Shown here in pieces: positions 34,061 through 45,100 of a stretch of DNA of 64,000 nt. Positions within the stretch are counted from its first letter, which is position 1. Each line of letters begins with the position of its first letter. Source of the DNA: Rosa chinensis (lineage: Eukaryota > Streptophyta > Magnoliopsida > Rosales > Rosaceae); assembly GCF_002994745.2 (NCBI RefSeq), contig NC_037088.1:61150397-61214396 (forward strand). The letters are read 5' to 3'. Below the pieces are notes generated by a model, which ran no database searches, was not told where the DNA came from, and saw nothing but the letters and a program-made list of their open reading frames with translations. Both the position numbers and the translations under genes were made by a program.

Positions 34061-35240
34061 TGTTTGGCTCCAAAATCAGTTGGTGTGCAAACAGTCTCTT
34101 TTGAGCGTGTGATTGCGCAGGCGTGCCAGCACCGCGGGGTGCAGTCGTTGGGGTAGTCCCTTGACCTGACTTCTTCTTCAAGCGCTGTGGACGAGGAGAG
34201 CACCAACCTCGTCACAGGGTTCTTCTCTTGCCTTTCGGAAAAGGACTTCTTGCCTTACGCGGGTAAGGGATTTGGTTGTGGTCTCTTTGCGTTCACCGTA
34301 TCGATACTCAACGTTGAAGGCTGAGCAGAGCAATCACTGGGAAGTTGGAGAAAGCACGTGTTTTGCTAAAGCGTGACTTTAGCTTCGCTGGGTTGCGAGG
34401 GCGTTACCCTTGCTTCGCTGGGTGTGTCGGTGGCAGTAGTACTGGCAGTCGGCTCGCGAGGAGACTAGGACTGGAAGCACGGTCGCCGGGTTGATCTGGT
34501 GATGCTGACAGTTGGCTCGCGAGGAGACTAGGACTGGCGGGCGGTCACCGGGTTTCAACGAGGTTGAAGGTTTGCTCCGGGGATGCTTTGTAATCGCTGG
34601 GATTGATTGATTAGAGAGAGGTCTCTTCTGTATCGTCTTTAGCCTCTATATATAGGCTGCTGCAGATTCACTTTCCAAATATGAATGAAATACTATATTT
34701 TAGGCCACAGTTATTGGCCTTGAATCAAATCAAAACTCTTAATAGTTTTGATAACTATCGTAAGCAATAATAGATTGACTCTGTCGTAGCAATCTTTTAG
34801 GCAAGGTCAATTACCTTCTGGAGTCCTGGACATAATCTTCCTCTTAAATGCAGTAAGATATGCACGTATATATGTTCATATATCTTTGCGCGGACTCTCG
34901 TAGCCCGCGGCGGCATGCAAATCAGAAATGATATATATATATTATTGCAATTAAGAGGTGATGGTGTCCCTTCCATTTGACGTACATCCAATTTCATTCC
35001 CTGATTGCCACGTATGTGGGAGCCCTTGATTCTCTGCTTAATTGGTCCACTATAGGACTTAATTGCGTGGACTACCTCGAAGTAGAAGAGGACAACTTGT
35101 CTGCCATGTTTAATTGCATATACCCATCATATATACATATATGATCCTCCGCGCACTTCTATATATATATGGTTACAACTAATAAGGATATATGATTATG
35201 TCCTTCTATGTTGTACGTCCAACATGTTTAATTTCTTGCA

Positions 35241-35291
<51 letters not shown>

Positions 35292-35344
35292 CCCACATAC
35301 TCATGCAGCTTGCATAATTGACTTACATACATATATATATATAT

Positions 35345-35387
<43 letters not shown>

Positions 35388-35823
35388 ATTTATTGACCTT
35401 CGCGAGCAAGACTTAATTGAAATATATATGTGTAGCCTTGATTCTTGCACCACGCTTCGCTATCCTTTCGCAAATGTTTTAATTGCGAACGTATTTGCTA
35501 TCCACAATGAGGCTAGCCCACGTCCATTACGAACCTTCAATGTAGACCAACTATTTTCAATTACCAGTGGCAGCTTGCACGTCAAACCTCCTCTTTTCTT
35601 GGGCAATACTTGGTAATCAAGCCAACACATCTCCTTAATTAATACTAAATCAATGAATATCCAGATTTGCCTCAAGATCGCTTGATCTCCAAGTAGGCTT
35701 TCATTAGCCTCAAAACAATATATTTCGAACTTGTCGCAAATAAATAGTTTGGGCCACGGATATTGGCCCGGATTTCTTCGAGTCCCCCCTTATCGGGAAA
35801 AAATGTTATTTTGGGTTCAAACG
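34061..35823 (-). repeat. right LTR (5' LTR by orientation) of the LARD-type element
   Basis: Near copy of 27773-29537. The final base is G where A is expected (CAAACG before CTCAT). TA microsatellites at about 35243-35290 are longer than in the left LTR. Confidence 0.92.
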
Positions 35824-35828
35824 CTCAT

Positions 35829-36158
35829 ATCAGCGAAGATTCGATATGTATCATGTGTGTCCCCAGCCTTATGAAGAAGTGCTCTTGGCCCCTCAGCATC
35901 AGTCAATAAAGAAATGTGAACGCAATAAACTTCTGCTAAATTTGTGGGAAAGTTGGGCATGTCCTAAAGTTCAGAAGCTGTGCATCCCTTGGTAAAATAT
36001 CAAAAGAAAAAACAACGCGTAAGTAGACTTGTGGGGTCCATATATCTCATATACTTTTAACAAGAATACAAGATGGTCTCTTTCGACGGGCTATTTGATG
36101 AACAAACAGAACATCCAGTCGATCATTTCTCATCAGCATTCTTCCATATTCTCTGTAA
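35829..36158 (+). promoter_or_regulatory. 5' flank of TNL-WRKY copy B
   Basis: Only 330 bp separate the start codon from the LARD-type LTR. The distal promoter of copy B is therefore LTR sequence read against the LTR's own direction. A short part resembles the flank of copy A. Confidence 0.5.
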
Positions 36159-39100
36159 ATGGCTGCTTCTTCGTCTCCCTCATCTGGTGGTGGTTGGAAC
36201 TATGACGTGTTCCTCAATTTTAGAGGCGAGGATACTCGCAAGATCTTTGTAGGCCATCTCCACAAAGCTCTTGATCTGGAAGCAATCAACGCATTCATAG
36301 ACTCTGAAGATCTCCGCAAAGGCAACGACCTTTCAGAGTTGCTCACGGCTATTGAAGACTCCAGGCTTTCGATAGTAGTTTTCTCCCAAAACTATGCTTC
36401 CTCAACGTGGTGCTTAAAAGAACTGGTCAAGATACTGGAATGCATGTCTACAAAAAAGCAGCTGGTGGTGCCCATTTTTTATGAAGTAGATCCCTCTGAT
36501 ATCCGCAAAGTAAACGGAAGGTTTGCCGAGGCTTTTGCAAAACATGAACATGATTCTAATGCCGACATGGAAGAAGTTCATATGTGGAAGTCTGCTCTAA
36601 CTGAAGCCACCAACTTATCTGGGTGGGATTCTCGTAATTACAAGTAATATTTCTTCATATCTTATATAATTAAGTCAGTTTTTGAGGGAATAGTTAAATT
36701 TTTTAAGTACCATATATGTCCTCACATTATACAAATATTAATAAACAAATTATTTCTATATGTGGATAAGAATCATAAGATAGTCAATAGATTATATCAT
36801 ATTTGAAAAAATTACAATACATCCCATGAAAAAAAAAAAAGGTTCTACAAAATTAGGAGATAAATTGTTGTAACTTTTTTAATTTAAAAAATAAAATAAA
36901 TAAAAGCCAATTGACATGTGTGGAGCACATGTTAAAGGGCTAGTTCTTATCTATTTGAGATATTTTGTTTATCTCTAAGCTTTAACTAGTTGGCTAATCC
37001 TTTGTTCCATGACCAAAACAAACAAATGACGTCCAGAAGCTTTGAAAATAAAAGCCATCTAATGCTTCCTTATTTGGTCATAGCTAGACCAGATTAATAA
37101 AATTTTGAGTTTCCCCTTGAATTATCGGATTGATTGATTTATAGGCCTTAATGACTAGTCACTAGTACCCGTTGGTAAAAACAGTTGGAAAACTTGTTGA
37201 GGGGATAGATTCCACATGAGAAAATGAGGACATTGTCTATGAGTTTATGTTACGCCCCGAATCCGGGTCAATTTTTTTAAATATATTTCCCGAAATCCGA
37301 GGTGTGAGTAAAAATAAAAATAAACGAATAGAAAATAAAATCGACACTTTGATTATGGAATTGACTTCTCAATTCGGTATAAGGATAAATCCAACTCAAG
37401 ATCACTAAGAGTACTCACTTCTGGAATAATGATCTTACATATACAAAACTCCAACTAACTCTAATTGCTTTCGATCACTAATCATCATAGTTCTTGTGTT
37501 TAATAACCTGCAAGACTATTAAGGGGTGAGCTCAACCTGTGGCTCAATAGGGAGCTATTTCTCTTCACACTTCACACAAAAGATAACCCAAACAATCATC
37601 ATATGGTATGCATGAATGCATGTTCTATTCCCGTTAATTCACACAGCAGAATAAACTGAGCCTACATGTCCCATACCATGTATTTTACCACGAAGGTGAC
37701 TCAGAGTGCTCAACTATATGAACTAACCCCCACCCAAAATCAATCCCCCTAACCCTCTTTTGCTAGTCATCTTGTCCATGCCCCTTTCGCCAATCCCGAA
37801 TTACCCTTTCAATCCTATACTAATTGTGCATTAATAATGGGCATACCTGGGATCTGGTACCTGCTGAGGTTATGGACTCAACTACGCAAAAGATAAATTT
37901 CAAACTTTCTTATACTAATAACATTACACATATCACCATCGCCTCCCTTATACTTCATATGTACTCGATCAATGGATGATGCATCAATTGATAATATATA
38001 CTTCGCAATGTAATTGCATCAAATATTCATTCATTCCATAACAAACATGTCAGGCAACATATATGCATACAATACAGTTGAGTAGAGGTTCCCCAGATCC
38101 CCCTACCTGGATTCCAAGCTATTGTATAGATACATGTTCCTGCATAAAAAGTAAATATCCAAGTACAATTCACATTTCCTATGCATAAGCACATAATTTA
38201 TTTTAAACACAAAGCTATGATTCTGCCTTAAGAACATACTTCAATATCGAGCTTATGTCTTAAGAAAATGGTACCTAAAATCTCAGGCCATTTTGGATTT
38301 CACTTGAAGTGCTAAATAACTAACCAAAACATCTTGCAGATTTATTGTGAAGGAAAACTGATTTCACAATGACATAAGTATCTCAAATGAATTCAATAAA
38401 TGGCGTCACATGTTTTGGTTAAAAATAGAAGAATCTCTATGTTCAGTTTGTGGTCGACCTAAACAAGTTTGAATACAGGAAACTATTGAAACAAAATGGA
38501 ACAAACAGAAACATAATGAAAATTGCAGAATTTCCTGATGCAGACCCTCAACTTCGAAAAATCATAACTTACTCTAGAAAAGTCTTTTTCATGAGATTTC
38601 AATTCTGAAATGATCTTTGAGATGTCTACTGAAACTTTCATGAAGACACCAACTTCAAATACCCAGCCAAAATGTACAGTTTTTACTGAAAAGAAAACTG
38701 TGTCAAAAATAACAGATTGCAGACCTCTGTTTTTAGCCTCAAAATTAACCTCTGAATCTTACATGAAATTGTATGAAACTGTACAGATATCAAGCTTACA
38801 TTATAAGCTTTCAATACATGCAAATGGTTTGTAAAATTAAAGTCTAGATCAAAGGATATGGTTGCTCAAAGTTAACTAAATGATTATAATGCAGAAACTT
38901 GTTCTAGCTTTCTCCAATGCCTACAAACTAATGTTTGAGGTTACTGCTCAGTCTAAGGTTGTTAAACTGATGCATATAGGTTCTTTGATCACTCTAATCT
39001 CTTGTTGTGAAGTCAAAATAAGAATTCCAACCCAAACAGCAACCTAAGAATTTACTCAGGACACCCACCTTAAGAAAACGAAGTTTCTTATCATCTTAAT

Positions 39101-42100
39101 CTGCTTCTATGCTTGCCTTCTTTGAATCCCAAATCTAATTCTCCAAAACTAATCTTTGTAATCATGTGTTCCCTTCTCTTTCTTCTACCCCTTTCCTTTC
39201 CTCTTCTTCCCTCTCTATTTTCATTCTCACATATCTTTTTCTTTCTCCCAGTGTCTCTTTTCTTTTGTTTCCTTTCCTTTCTGTTTGTTTTCTTTCTTTC
39301 CATTCTACTCCAGCCCTTCTCTCTATCTCCCTTACTCTCACGTTATGTTCTATTGTACAGTGACTATGAATAAGGTAGATAGCTCCTATTTATACTAGTC
39401 AGGTTCTTGGGCATCAAGCAACACAATTATAATAAAATCTGCATATAGATGTGTTTGTCCATACCTATCACTTAATGACTTAATCACTAAGCATTCAATA
39501 GATATACTTGTACAACCCTATCTCTTAATAGAAACCTTCATCAGTAAGTATTGCAGAGATAGGTATGAAAACTCTTATCCCTTTATAACTTAATGACCAA
39601 GGTTATATATAAAAACATATAGGAAGAAGATAAGCTTTATTTCTACAATCTGGGGATATCCATGTGATAGCAGTAGACTATGTTGAAGGATATCGACATA
39701 ATGTGTGCCTCTACAAACTAGGGTTAGAGTTGTAATAGGAATGTGTTTTAGGTATTCAATTGTAATCAGATTCTATTACCTTTTGGGTACCTTGTAACTC
39801 CCTATTTAAAGGGCTCCTATTATCAATGATAATACACAATTCTATTCTCCTACAACACGTTATCAGCACGAGTTCTAACCCTAGCACAAAAGAAAAAAAA
39901 ACCTAAAATTTTTGCAGCCCCTAACCCGAGCCAAAAACTACCTCCCTAGCACACGTATCACCTGCTGCCTCTTGCCCCGCCTCCACTGCAGCCCGCGCTG
40001 CACACCAGCTCGCAGCCCGCGCTGCACACCAGCCCGCAGGCCGCAGCGACCAACTCGGCCCTGCCCACTCCGCCTGCCCACTCGGCCCTGCCCAGCCACA
40101 ACCGCTGCATCCTTCCTGCCGCGCGCCTTCCTGCAGCCCCTTGCTTGCACACCCGCGCAGCACCGAAAGAAGAAGAAGAAGAACAGAGGAAAGAAGGAAG
40201 AAGAAAGGGAAAGAAGAAAGAAGAAGACCGAAAAAAAAAGAGGGCTGGGCCCGGAAAGAAAAAAAAGAAGAAGAGAAGGGCTGGGCCCGGAAAGAAAAAA
40301 AAAGAAGAAAAAAAAGAGAAGAGAAGGGCTGGGCCCGGAAAGAAAAAAAAAGGGAAGAAGAAGAAAAAAAAGGGGGGAAGGGAGAAGGGCAGCCACCAAC
40401 TGCCAATTTCCAACCAAATTACAGCAATTCTAATTTAGCTACACGCCTGCATCAACACGCGCGTGTATAAAGAATTGTGAAGCAAAACTTCAAATTATCA
40501 AGTAAGTTTTTACGATTAAAGTTCATGCTTTCTTGTATTTAAATTCATTTTATTTTCTGTATAATATTGGAATATATGTTGCCAAATGATTTTGGGTACT
40601 TAACGAAGCGGAATTGTGGGGATTCACGCTTAACGAACTAAGAGTGTTCGTATGAACTAAGAGTGTTCATAATTAAACGAACTAAGAGTGTTCGTGTGAA
40701 CTAAGAGCGTTCACAATGCTTGGACTAAGAGCGTCCATAAGCATCAAATTGTGACCATATTAAACATCATTGTTGGTCTAATCCAAAAGAGATTCTTGGA
40801 AAATGATTTCTTGGTAGCATAGCTCGGAAATCTTATTATTTTAGTTTTCGTGGAAGTTTAGCTCCGAAACTAATATATCTTCTCTTCTTATTTTCAGGAT
40901 GTCGAATGAACCTAGACTCGACTTTCCCATGCTTGACTCAACAGGCTCGGATTACCACAGTTGGGTAACCGATGTTGAGAACCATCTCACTTCAAAGGGA
41001 ATTTTACCCATAATCCAGGCACCTAACCCGGATCTTATGTTCAACCGAACATCTACAAAGCATGCTCAAGCAGTTATCTTGATGCGACGCCATATGGACA
41101 AGGCACTCAGATTGGAGTATATGTCGATCAAGGATGCAAGAGAGCTATGGGTAGCGCTAGAAGAGCGCTTTGGCAATGTCCAAGATTCCCTCCTCCCTGA
41201 CTTGAAGGTTCAATGGAACAATCTGCGCTTTGCTGACTTCAAGTCTGTTGCTGAATATAATTCAGAAGCTCTTCGCATACAGTCCATGTTGAGGTTTTGT
41301 GGACAACCTGTCACAGAGCAAGAGCTAATTGAGAAAACTCTCTCCACCTTCCCCGTTTCAGCCATTGTGGTATCAAAGCAATACCGTACTGAAGTCAATG
41401 CTGGACGGATCACGAGGTTCCATCAGCTTATTAATATTATATCCGTAGCTGAGAAACATGATAACATACTCGTGAGGAATTATAATTCAAGGCCCATTGG
41501 AACTAAGAGCGTTCATGAGGCGAATTATAATGCACCCAAAGGAGGGCGCAAGGAGCGGTACCCTAAGAATGGGGGACATGAGGGACGTTTGGGCCCATAT
41601 AACCGCCCTAACCAGGAAGGAAATCGCAAGTTTGGTGCGGATACACGTGGTGGTAATGCCACACGTGGGAGAGGGGGTCGTGGTATCCCTAGCCGTAATG
41701 GTGGCTCAATGGGTCGTGGTGGTGGCACCAACCCTCCTAGGGAACGCCCGCAACGTGCACAACGTGCACCTCAATTAAAGGGAGGCAACCGCAATGATGA
41801 GTGTCATCGATGTGGATCAATTGAGCATTGGTTCAAGCAATGCAAGGCAAGTGAGGAACTAGTTGCAAGCTACAGGGCATATAGGGACCTGAGAGAGCAA
41901 GAAGTGTACCTTGCAGAAGAAGAAGAAGATGGTGGAGATGTCAATCTCACCATAGAGGACTTCAAAGCTGAAGATGAAGTGCACATGGATGCAACAGACT
42001 TTGATTAGATTAGTCCTTTTATTTTTCCAAGAACTTTTGTAATGACAATTTGCCTTAGTCAATAAATGACAATTGTATTAACTCTTTCTTATGTGGCAGA

Positions 42101-45100
42101 CCCAATAAAATGTGATGTCTAGGAAAGTCATTGAGATTCTTGGTACTTAAGAGAGCCTCGCTCCACCAACATCTCTCTCTACTTTCCTGGTCATATTTGA
42201 TTGGAGTTACCAAACGGATAGAGTGACTACAATGTGTCTTACTTTGATTTTATTTTGGATTAGACTTTGGAAACTTTGATGTAATCATTGGCTATTAATA
42301 AAGTGTCAATTCGTTTACTTAATGTCTTGGACATACCTTAATTCGAACTTTATTATATAAGAGCCAATGGTTTTCATGTGGAAACACATTATGAGAATGG
42401 ACAGAGTTCCTTTGCATCACCTCTAATGACTACGGACATAAACGAGTATTAGAGAAACTTATGTGTCGCTCTAGTGGGTTGTATGCAACCACTATTTGAG
42501 TTATTGAGTTATTGAATCCAACCATGTCATGAGAGATGACTTATGGGATTTTGACACATATAGCTTTGACATGATGATCCGTGTATTAAAGACTTACACG
42601 GACATCCATTTTCAGAACGAAGAAAAGTAAGAACCAAGAATTGGTTCGAGGAGCTGCACATGTGCCTCATGGCGCCATGATTGTACAAAGACAAGCCATA
42701 CATGGCCAGTGCCGCCTACCCCCTGCGGCAAATACATGGCATTGACGCTATAAACTCCTCTATCTACTTCTCAAGTCTATTGTGACACTATGGCTTCACC
42801 AAAACCTTTATTGGTTGATTATAAAGCCCATGTTTCGTTCTGTAAAGCCTGTTATTTAGGATTGAGGCCATCCTATGCAAAGGAGATTGAGGAAATAATT
42901 CCATTCTCACAAAGAATCTAAGGGAATTCTATGGATTTGATCAACCAACTTGCGGACCATATAGATGTTTTATGGTGTTAGTTGATACGCAAACACGCTG
43001 GTCACGTGTTGTGCCATTATCCACTTGTAATGCTGCTTATACTACACTCCTAGCACATAACATATGGCTCCGGGCTCACTACCCAGATCATCCCACTAAG
43101 TCAATTTGACTTGATAATGCTAGAGAGTTTACATCGACAGTTTTCGATGACTATTGCATTTCATTGGGTATTGATATCAAGTATCATATTCCCATGTACA
43201 CACCCAATTGGTCTCGCGGAAAAACCACCATTAAACGACTACAATGGTAGCCCGGACATTGGTAATGCGCACCAATATTTCCTCTTGGGTTATGTAATAA
43301 CGCATGCAGCTATGCTAATTCGTCTACGACTCATAGCCGCCACTCAACTTTTATTTGCGTTACAGCTAGTGACTGGGTTCGAGTTTAATATCTCGTATTT
43401 ATGCATATTTGAGTGTGCGGTTCATGTGCCAATTGCGTCGCCACAGCGCATCAACATGAGTCATTGCAACGAATGCATATATATATTTGTTGGACATGAG
43501 TCTCCAACTATAAGTCCGCTATGTAGAACCCTTGACAGGCGATCTCTATTTCGCTGGATTTGCGAATTGTCACTTTGATGAGACAGTCTTCCCGTCGTTA
43601 GGGGGAGATTAGAACGTCAATGTTCAACAGGAACGACAGGAATTGTCGTGGTCTGTTCCCACTATGTCTCATCTTGATCCCCTAAAAGTGACGAGATCAG
43701 ATATACCTGCTGCAAACATGCCTGCAAGGATTGATGTCCCCACAAGAGGACATGGTGCCACCCAGAGAAGATGGGTACTGCACCACTACCATGGATGGTA
43801 GTATGGTGACGCCACAAAAGTGGCATAATGGCGTCATAGGCCATGGGTTCCGCTAGAGAGAGTAGGAGACCCATAGGTTCGATGGATTCTCGCCCTAAGA
43901 AGAGAGCGAGTTTGGCACAACTTGATCCATTGATCATTGATACTCATAATCCGTCTCATGAGAATATTTTGGATTGTGGTTATGTCCAAGAGACATCGTT
44001 GGGGGACGCCTCAATGTTAGAACCAATTCCTGAAAATATAGAGATCTCTACGAACTACACTAGTGTACATGAGGACGTGGAATTATTGAGACCAATGACA
44101 TCGAACCTTACTCCGTTGAAGAATGCCAACGTAGAGAAACTTGGCCTAAATGGAAAGATGCGATCCAGGTTGAATTGGATTCACTAACGAAGAGGAAGGA
44201 TTCGGGCCTGAGATGCCAACACCTCCTAACATAAAACCTATTGACATTAATAGGTCTTCGTTAGATAGCGTGATGAGAAAAAGAGATGGCAATCTCACCT
44301 TATGGCGCAAGGTTTCTCACAACGCCCTGGAATCGACTACGAGAAGACATATTCTCTCGTAATGGATGTCATTGCACTCCACTACCTTATCAGTTTGGTA
44401 GTTTCCAAATAACTGAACATGCAGCTTACGAATGTGGTCACTACGTATCTCTATGGAGATTTAGATACGGAATACAATGAAGGTTCTTGTGGACTTCATT
44501 TACCCAAGTCAAGTGGCTCTAGACCACGGAGCGCATTTGCAACGAGGTTGAAATGCTCACTAAATTGACTACTTGATTGGGAAGGGATATGATGAACTAT
44601 GCCCACGCGTTTCCATGACAAGTTCCGGATTTGCAATTGTCGCGGTTTATGTTGATAAACATAATTGGAACCCTTGAGAGTTAAGGGAAACTGCTGAACA
44701 TCTGAAATCCGAGTTTGAGAGGAAGGACCTTGGGAGAACACGGTTCTGTCTAGATTCAGAACTTGTAGACCGTGTCAAGAGACATTTTTGATAAAGTCAA
44801 AGATGCACCATGGTCGTCCGTAGTCTTGGCCCTAAAAGGGATCCGTTTCGTCCTAGGGATGATGACGAAGACGTGTTAATAACAGAAGTGCTTACTTATG
44901 TACAATAGGCGCATTATTGTACTTAGCACAATACAAGACCGGACACCTCAATTATTATGAACTTGTTGGCTAGATATAGCCCCGCGCCAACGCAACACCA
45001 TTAGATTGGTATAAAGACAATCTTTCGATATTTGAGAGGTACGATTGATATGGGCTTGTTCTATCTCTACAGAGAAAAGAGACGACGGAAGTGTGGGATC

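Larger units (their letters stand above)
27773..35823 (-). mobile_element. non-autonomous LTR retrotransposon (LARD-type), 8.05 kb
   Basis: The two LTRs are 1765 bp (27773-29537) and 1763 bp (34061-35823), with target duplication CTCAT (27768-27772, 35824-35828). The minus strand just inside the right LTR reads TTTTGGCACGCCCAGTGGG, like the primer-site region of many plant Gypsy elements. The minus strand next to the left LTR is purine-rich (TCTGGGGGGCAA). So it is transcribed leftward. It contains no protease, reverse transcriptase or integrase, only one gag-position ORF split by a stop. LTRs are nearly identical apart from TA-repeat length and small indels, so insertion is fairly recent. 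Palindromes of the form GCCA-N7-TGGC recur through it. Confidence 0.9.

Noticed and set aside
35224..35616. Plus-strand frame repeated at 29016-29312 and 35224-35616
   Set aside because: Lies in the two LTRs of one element and starts with translated TA microsatellite; duplication alone explains its conservation.
39912..40470. Similar Lys/Arg-rich and Phe/Ser-rich frames
   Set aside because: Same low-complexity leader sequence in Copia B.
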